Shown here piece after piece: positions 1 to 8,300 of a stretch of 11,380 nt of DNA (its first letter is position 1; each line of letters begins with the position of its first letter). Location of the stretch: NCBI GenBank assembly GCA_007116995.1, contig SKHL01000268.1:1-11380 (forward strand), given 5' to 3'. A program made the translations under genes and the position numbers. The stretch is from Limnochordia bacterium (lineage in GTDB: Bacteria; Bacillota; Limnochordia; Darwinibacteriales; DTU012). A model generated the notes under the pieces. That model was not told the DNA's origin. It ran no database searches and worked only from the letters and a program-made list of their open reading frames with translations.

Positions 1-184
1 CCACAGCATTTTGTTCAGCTATACCAACATCAAAAAAACGTTCTGGATATCTTTCAGCAAACTCTCCGGCATACATGGATTTTAATGAATCAGCACAGAC
101 TACGACTATGGAGCTGTCTTTTTCAGCCATCTCAAGCAGGGCATCCATGGCTGCTTTTCTGGTATTAGATGTTAGCACTTTCAT
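1..184 (-). CDS. Transketolase C-terminal (pyrimidine-binding) subunit, partial
   Basis: The first 61 codons of a minus-strand gene are visible; the rest lies beyond the left edge. The protein starts MKVLTSNTRKAAMDALLEMA and reaches FDVGIAEQNAV. The VGIAEQ motif of transketolase and DXS-like enzymes carries the catalytic glutamate (Glu57 here) that activates the thiamine diphosphate aminopyrimidine ring. The family's C-terminal subunit is normally about 310 residues, so roughly four fifths is missing. The start ATG (184-182) overlaps the TGA stop of the upstream subunit as ATGA, the usual arrangement of translationally coupled split transketolase pairs. Together the two chains would form one transketolase that moves two-carbon ketol units between sugar phosphates in the non-oxidative pentose phosphate pathway. 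Another ketose-transferring TPP enzyme is possible, because the substrate-specific part is mostly outside the window. Confidence 0.9.
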   Translation of the reverse strand, partial: MKVLTSNTRKAAMDALLEMAEKDSSIVVVCADSLKSMYAGEFAERYPERFFDVGIAEQNAV

Positions 185-1008
185 GCAGTTCCCACCCCCA
201 ATATATCTTCTGCTATTTTTAATTCTTTTTCAGTTGGGACTCTTTTATGCCAGGAATTATCATTTTCCATAAACGGTAAGCCTTTACCTTTGACAGTTTT
301 AGCAATAATTACTGAAGGTCGTATTTTATCAGCCTTAGCCTTGGAAATAGAGTTAATTATTTGTTCTATATTATGGCCATCTATAGTCTGAACGTGCCAC
401 CCAAAAGACTCCCATTTATCAGTTACTGGATAAACGCTTTTATTTATATCCTTAATACTGCCACCACTTTGGAAGCCATTATGATCAATGAATACTATTA
501 GATTATTAAGCTTAAAGTGTACTGCAGACATAGCTGATTCCCAGATAACTCCTTCCTGCAGTTCCCCATCACCTGTAATTACATATACATTATAATCTAA
601 CGTATTAACCTTAGCTGCTGCAGCTATTCCAGACCCTATGGCTATTCCATTCCCTAAAGAACCAGAAGTCATATCAATTCCTGGAGTTTTCAACATATCA
701 GGATGGCCCTGAAGTATTGAACCCAAACTCCGTAATTCAGGTAACTTCTCCTTTGAAAAATATCCTTTTCGGGCAAGAGCGGCATATACAATAGGACAGG
801 CATGACCTTTAGAGAGAATGAAACGGTCTCTTTCCTCCCAGTTGGGTATTTCAGGGTTAATATTCATCATTTTAAAGTAAAGTACAGCTACTATATCTGC
901 GATGGATAAAGCAGGGCCCGGGTGACCATCTCCTGCCCGGTGAACCATATCTACAACATTTAACCTAAGCTCATTGGCTATTTTTTTCAGTTCTTTAATA
1001 TTATCCAT
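181..1008 (-). CDS. Transketolase N-terminal (TPP-binding) subunit
   Basis: This 275-residue protein matches the size and motif order of the N-terminal half of split transketolases. GDGHPG (residues 26-31) and SKGHA (66-70) are family motifs of the cofactor and substrate region. GDGELQEG (146-153) through DHN (175-177) forms the GDG-x(~27)-N thiamine diphosphate/metal site. KTVKGKG (238-244) and a WHKRVP segment near the C terminus are also typical. The ATG is supported by a strong GGGGAGG ribosome site at 1021-1015, six bases upstream. The gene overlaps the C-terminal subunit gene by four bases, so the two are one operon and probably one heteromeric enzyme of the non-oxidative pentose phosphate pathway in the cytoplasm. 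I see no frameshift and no missing key residue. Its substrate cannot be distinguished from that of related split TPP enzymes by sequence alone. Confidence 0.93.
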   Translation of the reverse strand: MDNIKELKKIANELRLNVVDMVHRAGDGHPGPALSIADIVAVLYFKMMNINPEIPNWEERDRFILSKGHACPIVYAALARKGYFSKEKLPELRSLGSILQGHPDMLKTPGIDMTSGSLGNGIAIGSGIAAAAKVNTLDYNVYVITGDGELQEGVIWESAMSAVHFKLNNLIVFIDHNGFQSGGSIKDINKSVYPVTDKWESFGWHVQTIDGHNIEQIINSISKAKADKIRPSVIIAKTVKGKGLPFMENDNSWHKRVPTEKELKIAEDILGVGTA

Positions 1009-1030
1009 TTTAAACCTCCCCTTGACGTAC

Positions 1031-1060
1031 TACTGACCGAGGATTCCACATTAGTCAGTA
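1031..1060. repeat. Inverted repeat in the transketolase leader
   Basis: TACTGAC (1031-1037) and GTCAGTA (1054-1060) are a perfect 7-base inverted repeat separated by 16 bases. It lies 22 bases upstream of the transketolase start codon and downstream of its probable promoter, so it would be transcribed. It could be a leader hairpin or an operator. No riboswitch consensus is recognised here. Confidence 0.35.
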
Positions 1061-1122
1061 AGGATATATCTCTTAATGATAGGTACTACATGTAAGCCCA
1101 TTTCTCCTTTGAATCTACTCAT
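1051..1122 (-). CDS. Doubtful 23-residue leader ORF upstream of transketolase
   Basis: A short frame on the minus strand starts at ATG 1122-1120, reads MSRFKGEMGLHVVPIIKRYI and ends LTD before TAA at 1053-1051. It lies between the probable transketolase promoter and the transketolase ribosome site, and its last codons overlap one arm of the 1031-1060 inverted repeat. The upstream sequence is purine-rich but has no convincing Shine-Dalgarno at normal spacing. The peptide composition looks protein-like, and I do not recognise it. It could be a leader peptide, the remnant of a longer gene, or chance. Confidence 0.2.
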   Translation of the reverse strand: MSRFKGEMGLHVVPIIKRYILTD

Positions 1123-1141
1123 TCCATTTTCCGGCTTAACT

Positions 1142-1172
1142 ATTATACTCTAAGATAAGAACCAAAGTTCAA
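1142..1172 (-). promoter_or_regulatory. Probable promoter of the transketolase operon
   Basis: On the minus strand there is a perfect TATAAT at 1147-1142, with a -35-like TTGAAC at 1172-1167 and 19-base spacing. The spacing is a little long and the -35 matches TTGACA at only four positions. It is correctly oriented for the transketolase pair and would give a leader of about 125 bases containing the 1031-1060 inverted repeat. Confidence 0.45.
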
Positions 1173-1216
1173 TTTCAACAGTGTATGGGAGGAATCTGTG
1201 AAGAAGATATAGAATA

Positions 1217-1407
1217 ATGGTATTATCTGTTTTGTTATTTTTACTTATTTTTACTATGGTTTTCGGGTCTGAAGTAGGCGAACATCCTGTGGCAGAATGG
1301 TGTGAGTGGCAGCTGGCCAAACTGGAATAGCAGAAACCATTCCCCGCAAGGGTGTGTTTGCTAAGGGCTTGACAAGTGAAGATATCCATTATCTATGGGA
1401 CAGTTGA
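1217..1407 (+). other. Possible decayed small gene in the 1009-1487 spacer
   Basis: Two overlapping plus-strand frames read like protein. The first (ATG 1217 to TAG 1330, 37 codons) begins with a hydrophobic stretch, VLSVLLFLLIFTMVF, and continues GSEVGEHPVAEWCEW. The second, in another frame (1306-1407), includes IPRKGVFAKGLTSEDIHYLW and ends at TGA 1405-1407. Neither has a good ribosome site at normal spacing. A GGGAGG at 1187-1192 instead precedes a GTG that opens only four codons. This pattern would fit a small membrane protein gene broken by a frameshift, but chance is not excluded. I recognise no family. The rest of the spacer holds only the transketolase leader and the promoter of the next gene. 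Confidence 0.2.
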
Positions 1408-1438
1408 AGGGTTGGATGGCATATGTGCCTGCCCCTAC

Positions 1439-1447
1439 TGTTATGAT
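1439..1447 (+). promoter_or_regulatory. Extended -10 promoter candidate for the hydratase-family gene
   Basis: TGTTATGAT combines a TG extension (1439-1440) with a -10 hexamer TATGAT (1442-1447) that differs from TATAAT at one position. No good -35 is seen at 17 bases, which extended -10 promoters can tolerate. Transcription would start near 1454, giving a leader of about 35 bases. Confidence 0.4.
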
Positions 1448-1474
1448 TCCAGATTAGCTCTGAGGGTATCTAGT

Positions 1475-1480
1475 GGGAGG
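1475..1480 (+). promoter_or_regulatory. Ribosome binding site that fixes the GTG 1488 start
   Basis: GGGAGG sits seven bases before GTG 1488. An in-frame GTG at 1473 immediately precedes this motif and has no ribosome site of its own at proper spacing, so the motif argues for translation from 1488. Confidence 0.75.
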
Positions 1481-1487
1481 GATTTTA

Positions 1488-2261
1488 GTGTATAATTCAG
1501 TTTTAGTAGAAAAAGACAGCTCTATCTCGATTATCAAGTTAAATCGCCCTGAGAATGTTAATAAGTTAACGGTTTCTGCTATGAAAGAACTGACTCTAGC
1601 GTTTGAAGAAGCAGAGGCTGATAGCCATTGTAGAGCAGTAATTTTAACCGCTGTAGGTTCAAGTTTTTGCGGGGGTGGAGACTTAGGGGATTTTCGCAAG
1701 CAGGATTCCATGGACATCGGTGAATTTTCCAAGAGCTTTATTACCTTACATACCACTATTCATGCACTATCTAAGCCAGTTATTGCTAGTATTTGTGGAG
1801 AGGTTAAGGGTGGAGGCTTTACATTAGTGGAAGTCTGTGATTTAGCTGTAGCAGCGGATACGGCATCCTTTGCAATTCCTGAAATTCTAGCAGGATTAGC
1901 GCCGATGCTCGCTCTAGTGGGCGCAGCGCAGGTGTATCCGAGGAAGAAAGTGATGGAACTGGCCCTGCTTGGGAAGTGTATTGATGCTAATGAGGCCCAG
2001 AACATTGGTTTGATTAACTGGGTAGTAAAGCAAGAAGATGTGTTCGATGCAGCGTTGCAAGTAGCCCAGGACTTGGCTATTAAAAATCCGACTAGTATTT
2101 CGCTGTGTAAGAGACTCTATTCGGATCATATCCTGGCCGACTATACGAATCAGTTAGAAGTGGCAGCGGCCTTACTCGTTGCTTTGTTAAAGTCGAACAA
2201 TGCACAGGAAGTGCTTAATGCCAGAGAAGAGCAGCGCGAACCTGTATGGCAACGGGATTAG
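1488..2261 (+). CDS. Enoyl-CoA hydratase/isomerase (crotonase) family protein
   Basis: This 257-residue protein has the normal length and layout of a crotonase-fold enzyme, which acts on acyl-CoA thioesters and stabilises the enolate in an oxyanion hole. FCGGGDLGDF (60-69) and KGGGFTL (107-113) are the two oxyanion-hole segments, and a CDLAVAAD stretch and the PEILAG segment follow. By alignment to rat mitochondrial enoyl-CoA hydratase from memory, the position of its Glu144 is Thr112 here, while Glu164 corresponds to Glu132. The usual PGxGG turn is replaced by APMLALVG. A hydratase normally needs both glutamates, so an isomerase or another crotonase-family activity is as likely as hydration. 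The start is GTG 1488. The gene stands alone between oppositely oriented transcription units, and no acyl-CoA dehydrogenase, thiolase or CoA ligase lies beside it, so the substrate cannot be inferred. Confidence 0.85.
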   Translation: MYNSVLVEKDSSISIIKLNRPENVNKLTVSAMKELTLAFEEAEADSHCRAVILTAVGSSFCGGGDLGDFRKQDSMDIGEFSKSFITLHTTIHALSKPVIASICGEVKGGGFTLVEVCDLAVAADTASFAIPEILAGLAPMLALVGAAQVYPRKKVMELALLGKCIDANEAQNIGLINWVVKQEDVFDAALQVAQDLAIKNPTSISLCKRLYSDHILADYTNQLEVAAALLVALLKSNNAQEVLNAREEQREPVWQRD

Positions 2262-2420
2262 CATACCCCCTGTATCTTCACAGTGATAGCTCGCAATCTA
2301 TGATCATACCATACCGGGAGTGCTGCGATTAACTCTCGCCTTTAACGAATAATTGTCCAGATCAAAGTTGCGCATCTCTATTTCGCCGGCTTCCTGATCG
2401 AATTGTCTCTTTTTCTCCTA

Positions 2421-2443
2421 AAGAAGGACTAGAAGTCCTTCTT
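2421..2443 (-). terminator. Perfect hairpin overlapping the stop codon of the signalling operon
   Basis: AAGAAGGACT (2421-2430) and AGTCCTTCTT (2434-2443) form a perfect 10-base stem with a 3-base loop. The hairpin covers the last codons and TAG stop of the minus-strand signalling gene. On the minus strand its 3' arm ends CCTTCTTT, but a long T run does not follow. It may be a weak terminator or an mRNA 3'-end stabiliser for the operon, placed between converging genes. Confidence 0.4.
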
Positions 2444-5275
2444 CGTGAGCATATGGATAAAAGCATCCACTATGGCGGGGTCGAACTGGGATCCCGCACA
2501 AGATCTAATAGTCTCAAGAGCCTTTTCTTGGCTAATTCTTTTTCGATACGGCCTCCCATTGATCATCGCGTCATAGGCATCTACTACAGAGAGTATCCGA
2601 GCTAAATATGGGATGGTCTCTCCCTTAAGGCCTCGCGGGTATCCTGAGCCATCCCAGTGTTCGTGATGTGCTAGGATATACTCTGCGATAGCTGCTAGCT
2701 CTGGGGACGTGATGGCAATGCGATAGCCAATTTCTGGATGCCTTTTTATAATATCCCATTCGCTCGGGCTTAGGCTATCAGGTTTATTTAAAATGTGATC
2801 AGGAATTGCGACCTTACCTAAGTCATGCAATAGGGCCAGTAAGGATAAATTATCTAAATCTGCTTCTGACATGCCAATCTGTTTGGCCAATTTAAGTGAT
2901 AAATGCTGAAGCTTCCGGGAATGTTCTCGTGTTTCGTGACTCTTTTTTTCTAGGGTCCGTTGCATGGAGTTAATTAATGCATTGCGATTACTCTGTGCAG
3001 AGATCAGCTTGTTTCGGTACATGCGATCCTCTGCCTCTTTGAGAACGTCCTGGATGTTTTGGGTTGTTTCAGTTTTAACGGCATAGCCTAAAGAAATGCT
3101 CGGTTTAATAGGATCGTCAGCGGCATTATCGCAGGCTGATCGGATCCGTGTACATATTTGCTGGCTGATGTCATCTGCGGTGTTGGTCAGCAGAATGACA
3201 AACTCATCTCCACCCCAACGAGCTATTATGTCTTCGGAACGGCAACATTCTAGTAAAATGGCAGCTATAGTTCGTAATAATTCGTCACCTTGCAGATGAC
3301 CATAGGCATCATTAACGATTTTTAGACCATTTACATCACCCATGATTAAGGTAATCGGTAGCATCCTCTCAGCATCTAACCGCTTGAGTTGCTCTTCAAA
3401 AAACGTCCGGTTGTATAAACCCGTCACATGGTCATGAAATGTAAGATAGGTTAGCTCTTGCTCGGCTCGTCCTCTTTCGATCGCTCCTGCAATAATCCCC
3501 CCTGCTATATGCAATGTTAAGGTGTCATTGTAGCTTATCTCATGTTCTGCCTGAACGTAGGAAATACCCATAAAGCCCATAACCGTACCTTGGGTAATCA
3601 TAGGTACACAAAAAAAAGATTTTATTGCATGTTGCTCGAACATATCCTTATCTATTGCATCTTGAGGGATCTCAGATAGGCTTGATACAATTACTGTCTT
3701 ATGATTGATAAGCTGTTCATGTAACCAAGGAATGGTCGTTACTGGATTAGTGTTGATATCATCTCTATGCGAGGGGATGCCTTCTGCACACCATTCTAGC
3801 TTTTTTGAAATAGTATTGTTTAAGTCTGAAAATATATAGATGTAGCATCGATCGGCGTTCATAATTTTTCCTACTATAGCCAGGGCTTCGTCGACTTTTT
3901 GGTTAATATGATGGAGATCTTCGTTTAGGAAATTAAAGGCTAACTGTGCCGCGAACTCCTGTCGTTGGGCTTGTTCATAGAGAGCGTTTTCTGCTTCCTT
4001 ACGACTGGTTATATCTCGTCCTACAGCATGAATTAGGTCTCCCTGCGCTTTTGCGCGCCATTCAATCCAACAGTAAGAGCCGTCTTTACAGTGGTAACGG
4101 TTTTCAAAATTAAGCACTTCTTCCTGAGAGTCAAGCTTCTCCAAGGCGGATTGGGTACTTTTTGTATCATCTGGATGGACAAATTCTAAAAAGGAACGTT
4201 CTTCTAAATCGGTTAGGGAATACCCAAGAACCCGTTGCCATTCTGGGTTTAAGCGAACGAATTTGCCTGCTGTATTGGCTATGCATAATAGGTCAAGGCT
4301 CTGTGTGAAATAGCCATCTAACTCTTCGGTTTTCTTTTGTAAGCGCTCCTCAGCTTTTTTTCGCGCAGTGATATCTCTAGCAATGCCGATATACGCACTA
4401 ACGTTGCCATTAGAGTCATACTGTGGAGCACCGTTTGACATAAGCCAAAGCCAGTCTCCGTTCTTTTGTCGCACGCGGTATTCCAAACCACTTTGCTTTT
4501 CTCCCGTCGCTACTGCTTTCTCTTGAAACATAGCACAAAGGTGGACATCCTCGGGGTGTACAAAAAGTTCAAAGGGATGACCCTCAACGTTGTTTCGATC
4601 ATGTCCTACTAGGGTTGTCCAGTTTGGAGAAACATAAGTGAATACACCCTCAGGTGTTAGAGAATAGATGATATCACTAGCATTTTCCACTAAGGATCGG
4701 TATTTCAATTCACTTTCTTGTAGAGAACGTTTAAGATCATTGCTTAATCTAGCATGCTTCTGTTCTGTCAGGCGTAATCGTTTCATAAACCAATAGGAAG
4801 CTCCGCTGAGTGAAATGGAAAATATGATGAACATCAAATTCTCCATGAGACTCGGACTACGGATAGAGAATACGGCTAGGATGATCACTAGCAGAAGGGC
4901 ATTAGCGGATAAAAGAGTTTCCCATCGGTAGAACAGGAGATTCATTGTAGGGATAATCAGAAGTAGGGCGACGACTGCACCAGGATCCCAGATCGTATAG
5001 AGTCCTGTGCTTACAAGATGAAGCGTAGCCACTACCCCAAGACAGTAAACAAAAGAATGCATATGCTTAGCTACAAGATTAGATATGTAGGATGCGATCA
5101 CTAATATACTAGAGACACCGGCAAAGAACAATCGATGTGACCATGGCACCAGGTCTGTCACTCCTAGGAAGTGTTGTAGTAGGCCAAAAATAAGATAAAG
5201 ACCAGCTACACCGGCTGAGACTGTGCGCATCAATTGTAGTGAGGTGTTCGTTTTTTGCTGTACTGGGTTTTCCAT
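2429..5275 (-). CDS. Membrane-bound PAS-PAS-GAF-GGDEF-HD-GYP protein (c-di-GMP turnover)
   Basis: I place the start at ATG 5275 (948 residues), because GGAG at 5288-5285 lies nine bases upstream; ATG 5290 (953 residues) is the alternative. A start at 5356 would overlap the upstream gene by 50 bases and add a basic, unlikely N terminus. From 5275: six hydrophobic segments (about 15-165), PAS (188-308), PAS (318-428), GAF (438-603), GGDEF (608-758) and HD-GYP (773-943). The cyclase has the active motif RWGGDEF (688-692 for GGDEF), the DVNGLK metal/substrate variant and an RSED inhibitory I-site (679-682). The phosphodiesterase has HDLGK (817-821) and HHEHWDGSGYP (870-880). The protein could therefore both make c-di-GMP from GTP and hydrolyse it, under control of its sensors. 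It follows the larger paralogue by 31 bases and is surely co-transcribed with it. The ligands of its PAS and GAF domains are unknown. Confidence 0.93.
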   Translation of the reverse strand: MENPVQQKTNTSLQLMRTVSAGVAGLYLIFGLLQHFLGVTDLVPWSHRLFFAGVSSILVIASYISNLVAKHMHSFVYCLGVVATLHLVSTGLYTIWDPGAVVALLLIIPTMNLLFYRWETLLSANALLLVIILAVFSIRSPSLMENLMFIIFSISLSGASYWFMKRLRLTEQKHARLSNDLKRSLQESELKYRSLVENASDIIYSLTPEGVFTYVSPNWTTLVGHDRNNVEGHPFELFVHPEDVHLCAMFQEKAVATGEKQSGLEYRVRQKNGDWLWLMSNGAPQYDSNGNVSAYIGIARDITARKKAEERLQKKTEELDGYFTQSLDLLCIANTAGKFVRLNPEWQRVLGYSLTDLEERSFLEFVHPDDTKSTQSALEKLDSQEEVLNFENRYHCKDGSYCWIEWRAKAQGDLIHAVGRDITSRKEAENALYEQAQRQEFAAQLAFNFLNEDLHHINQKVDEALAIVGKIMNADRCYIYIFSDLNNTISKKLEWCAEGIPSHRDDINTNPVTTIPWLHEQLINHKTVIVSSLSEIPQDAIDKDMFEQHAIKSFFCVPMITQGTVMGFMGISYVQAEHEISYNDTLTLHIAGGIIAGAIERGRAEQELTYLTFHDHVTGLYNRTFFEEQLKRLDAERMLPITLIMGDVNGLKIVNDAYGHLQGDELLRTIAAILLECCRSEDIIARWGGDEFVILLTNTADDISQQICTRIRSACDNAADDPIKPSISLGYAVKTETTQNIQDVLKEAEDRMYRNKLISAQSNRNALINSMQRTLEKKSHETREHSRKLQHLSLKLAKQIGMSEADLDNLSLLALLHDLGKVAIPDHILNKPDSLSPSEWDIIKRHPEIGYRIAITSPELAAIAEYILAHHEHWDGSGYPRGLKGETIPYLARILSVVDAYDAMINGRPYRKRISQEKALETIRSCAGSQFDPAIVDAFIHMLTKKDF

Positions 5276-5306
5276 TCCACTCGTCTCCATTCCTGGCTCG
5301 TTTAAT

Positions 5307-8300
5307 CTAGGACATGTCTTGCGTGGTAGCAGCTTCCTTCTCTTGCAGCATCTCAATAAAATGAGATGCTATTTGAGGATCAAATTGAGATCCTGAGTGT
5401 GCTTGTATCTCAGCTAGTGCTTTGGCCGGGGCCATGCGCTTACGATAAGGTCGATCACTAGTCATAGCTTCGTAGGCATCCACAACCGCAATAATGCGAG
5501 CGGTTAAAGGTATTTCCTCTTGCTGCAGCCCTCGGGGGTATCCCGCCCCATCCCAGTGCTCATGGTGCGAGAGAATACCCTGTGCGATAAAAGCCAAATC
5601 CGGTGATGCGGCGGCGATGCGATACCCAATTTCCGAATGGGTCTTAATGATCTCTCGTTGATCCTCAGTTAAAGGCCCTGGCTTATTTAGGATAGACTCA
5701 GATATACCTACCTTACCAATATCATGCAGTAAAGCGAGTAAGGAAGCTTCGTCTAATTTCGATTGGGAGAGGCCCATTTTCTTTCCTAATGAAAGGGCCA
5801 TTGCTTGGAGTTTACGGGCATGGTGCTCAGTTTCGTAGCTTTTTTCTCCTAGTGCTCTTTGTAGAGAGGCGACGAGAGCACTCTTATTACTTGAAGCCGT
5901 ATTCATCTTACGGTGGTACATATTGTCTTCAGCTTGTTTTACGACACCATTAATATGTTGCTCCGCTCGTTCCTTGGTGGCATATCCCACAGCTAGGCTA
6001 ATAGCAATTGGGTCTTCTTTTTGTTGTTTGCAGGTGCTTTCGATCACAGCACAGATCTGATGAACCTGATCTTTTGATGTTTTTGGAAGGAGAATGAGAA
6101 ATTCATCTCCGCCCCAGCGAGCAACAATGTCGTCCGGTCGGCAAGTAGATAACAGGGTATTGGCTACTATGTGTAAAAGTTTATCACCTTGGTGATGACC
6201 AAGGGAATCATTAACTATTTTTAATCCGTTAACATCAGCCATGATAATACTAAGAGGTAGTTGGTTTTCGGTGTCTAGTCGCTGAATTTCTTCTTCGAGG
6301 AATCTACGATTATATAGATCCGTGACTGGATCGTGATATGTTAAATATTGTAAGCGGGTTTCCACTTGTTTTCGAGTGGTAATGTCCTGGGCATAAACAA
6401 GAGCGGCGTTGCTCCCATGATAAACTATGGGGACCGCGGCTACTTCCACAGAAACTGGGCTACCATCTATTTTTAGGTACACCGCTTCTATTCTAGGCAC
6501 AGATTTTTTTCGCTCGTATAACTGCTGAAGTCTCTCAGCTGCTTTTTTTCTATAATCGGGATGGAAGCGATCCATTACCGGGTGATCAATGAGTTCCTCT
6601 TCTGCTGATGCACCGAAGAGGTCGATCGCTGCTTGATTCACATAACGAAACTTTCCTTCTGTTTGGACAAATATAGCATCTGGAGCTAGTTCGACTAACT
6701 GTCGGAATCTCTTTTCGCTGTTTTCAAGTTCGAGTTGAGCTTGCTTTTGCTCTGTTATATCCAGAATATTACCAATCACCTTCTCTACATTACCAGCGTT
6801 GTTTTTAACGGCGTAGGCCGCAATCCGTACCCAACGGGCTGATCCTGTCACAGTGGTAAACGGTAATTCCATATCGTATTCTTCGCCGTGTTCTAAGCAC
6901 CGTTGAAAGGCTTTGAGCATCTCAGGACGACGAGTTGGCTCGTAGCAGGCAAAACTTTTTTCCATGTGTTCAGTGGAACCGGGTTCGATTTCTCCTGGTT
7001 TTATACCATGAAGAGTATAGAACTCGTCCGTGCAAGTCATGTTCTGCTTACTCACGTCCCACTCCCACCCTCCAACTTTTGTTAGGTGTTGAATATCTTT
7101 GAGTAATTTCTCGTTTTTGCGCAAAGCCTTTTCCATGGTTTTGCGCTTACTGATGTCTTCGAACACCACGGCAAATTGGTTCCGGTCCATAGGATAGGCA
7201 CGGATATAATAAAAGCGCTGGTTCAGTGCCACATAGTGTTCAAAGGATATGGGCTTACCCGTTAGAACTACTTGGCCATAGATTTCTATAAGGCCTGTAT
7301 CTTCAATGCCTGGTTGAACATGGGTTACAGGTTTTCCGATAATATCTGCGACATGAAGATCAGTGTGCTGTTCAAACGCAGTATTGGCTTGGAGAAAAAT
7401 GTAGTCAGATGGTTCTCCATTGGCAGCAAACACCATCTGATGGATAGCAATCGCATTCACAGAGTGCGCAAAGAGTTTCCGAAACTGTTTTTCGCTCTGA
7501 GCTAATGTTTCTCTTTGTTGATACATTTCCGTTACGTCGTGAAATACCAGAATGACGCCTTGGATACTTCCTGACTGGTTAAGAATTGGGGCTGCACTAT
7601 CTGCGATTTGATATTCTGTCCCGTCGCGGGCCATTAGGCTGGTGTGATTGGCGAGCCCAACAATTCGGCCATGCTTTAACACTTCGGCTACAGGATTAGC
7701 TGCTTGTGCTCTGGTCACAGAATTAATGATGGTAAAAACCTGAGTGAGAGGGCGTCCAATAGCCTCCTGCATAGACCACCCGGTTAAGTTAGCCGCAACG
7801 GTGTTCATTCGGGTGATATACCCTTTGGTATCAGTGGCAATCACGGCGTCGCCAATAGATTGTAGCGTCACCTCCAGATCCTGTTCTCGCTTACGTGCCG
7901 CTTCTTCGGCTGATTTTTGTGCAGTAATGTCTATGACAAGACCTTCAAGAAATAGCAGTTCTCCACTATCGTCATATACGCCGCAGCCTTGTTCATAGAC
8001 CCATTTTATGTCACCTGAAGCTATGCGAATCTGGTACTCCACGGTAACCGGTTCTCGATTTTTTATGGCTGTTTCCCACACACTCTGGACATAGTCACGA
8101 TAGTCTGGAAGGATCAGATCATTAAATGTAATTTTAGCGTTATCTACCAGTTCGTCTGGTTTGTAGCCTAATAGATCCATGGCGCCACTACTGACAAACA
8201 CAATAGTCCAGCTTTGATCATGCTTGCAGCGAAAGACCATACCGGGAATGTTATCCATTACATTACGTAGCTGTCTTTCCTGCTCTTGTTGTAGTCCTAG

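Noticed and set aside
75..272. 65-codon plus-strand frame across the transketolase junction
   Set aside because: It is antisense to two overlapping transketolase genes with conserved motifs.
1150..1389. 79-codon minus-strand frame in the spacer
   Set aside because: It has no ribosome site, an unusual Cys/His/Ser-rich composition and no recognised domain; it is antisense to the weak plus-strand frames and looks like chance.
1473..1487. Upstream GTG at 1473 as start of the hydratase-family gene
   Set aside because: It overlaps the GGGAGG ribosome site that serves GTG 1488 and has no properly spaced site of its own; the extra residues are not typical of the family.
1454..1756. 100-codon minus-strand frame opposite the hydratase-family gene
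   Set aside because: It is a shadow of a clear family gene on the other strand.
2315..2338. CGGGAGT/ACTCTCG inverted repeat as a terminator for the hydratase-family gene
   Set aside because: The stem is only seven pairs including a G-U, the loop is 10 bases, and no T run follows.
5276..5356. Longest possible start (5356) for the second GGDEF-HD-GYP gene
   Set aside because: It would overlap the upstream gene by 50 bases in another frame, and the added segment is basic and unlike a sensor N terminus. ATG 5275 has a GGAG nine bases upstream; ATG 5290 remains possible.
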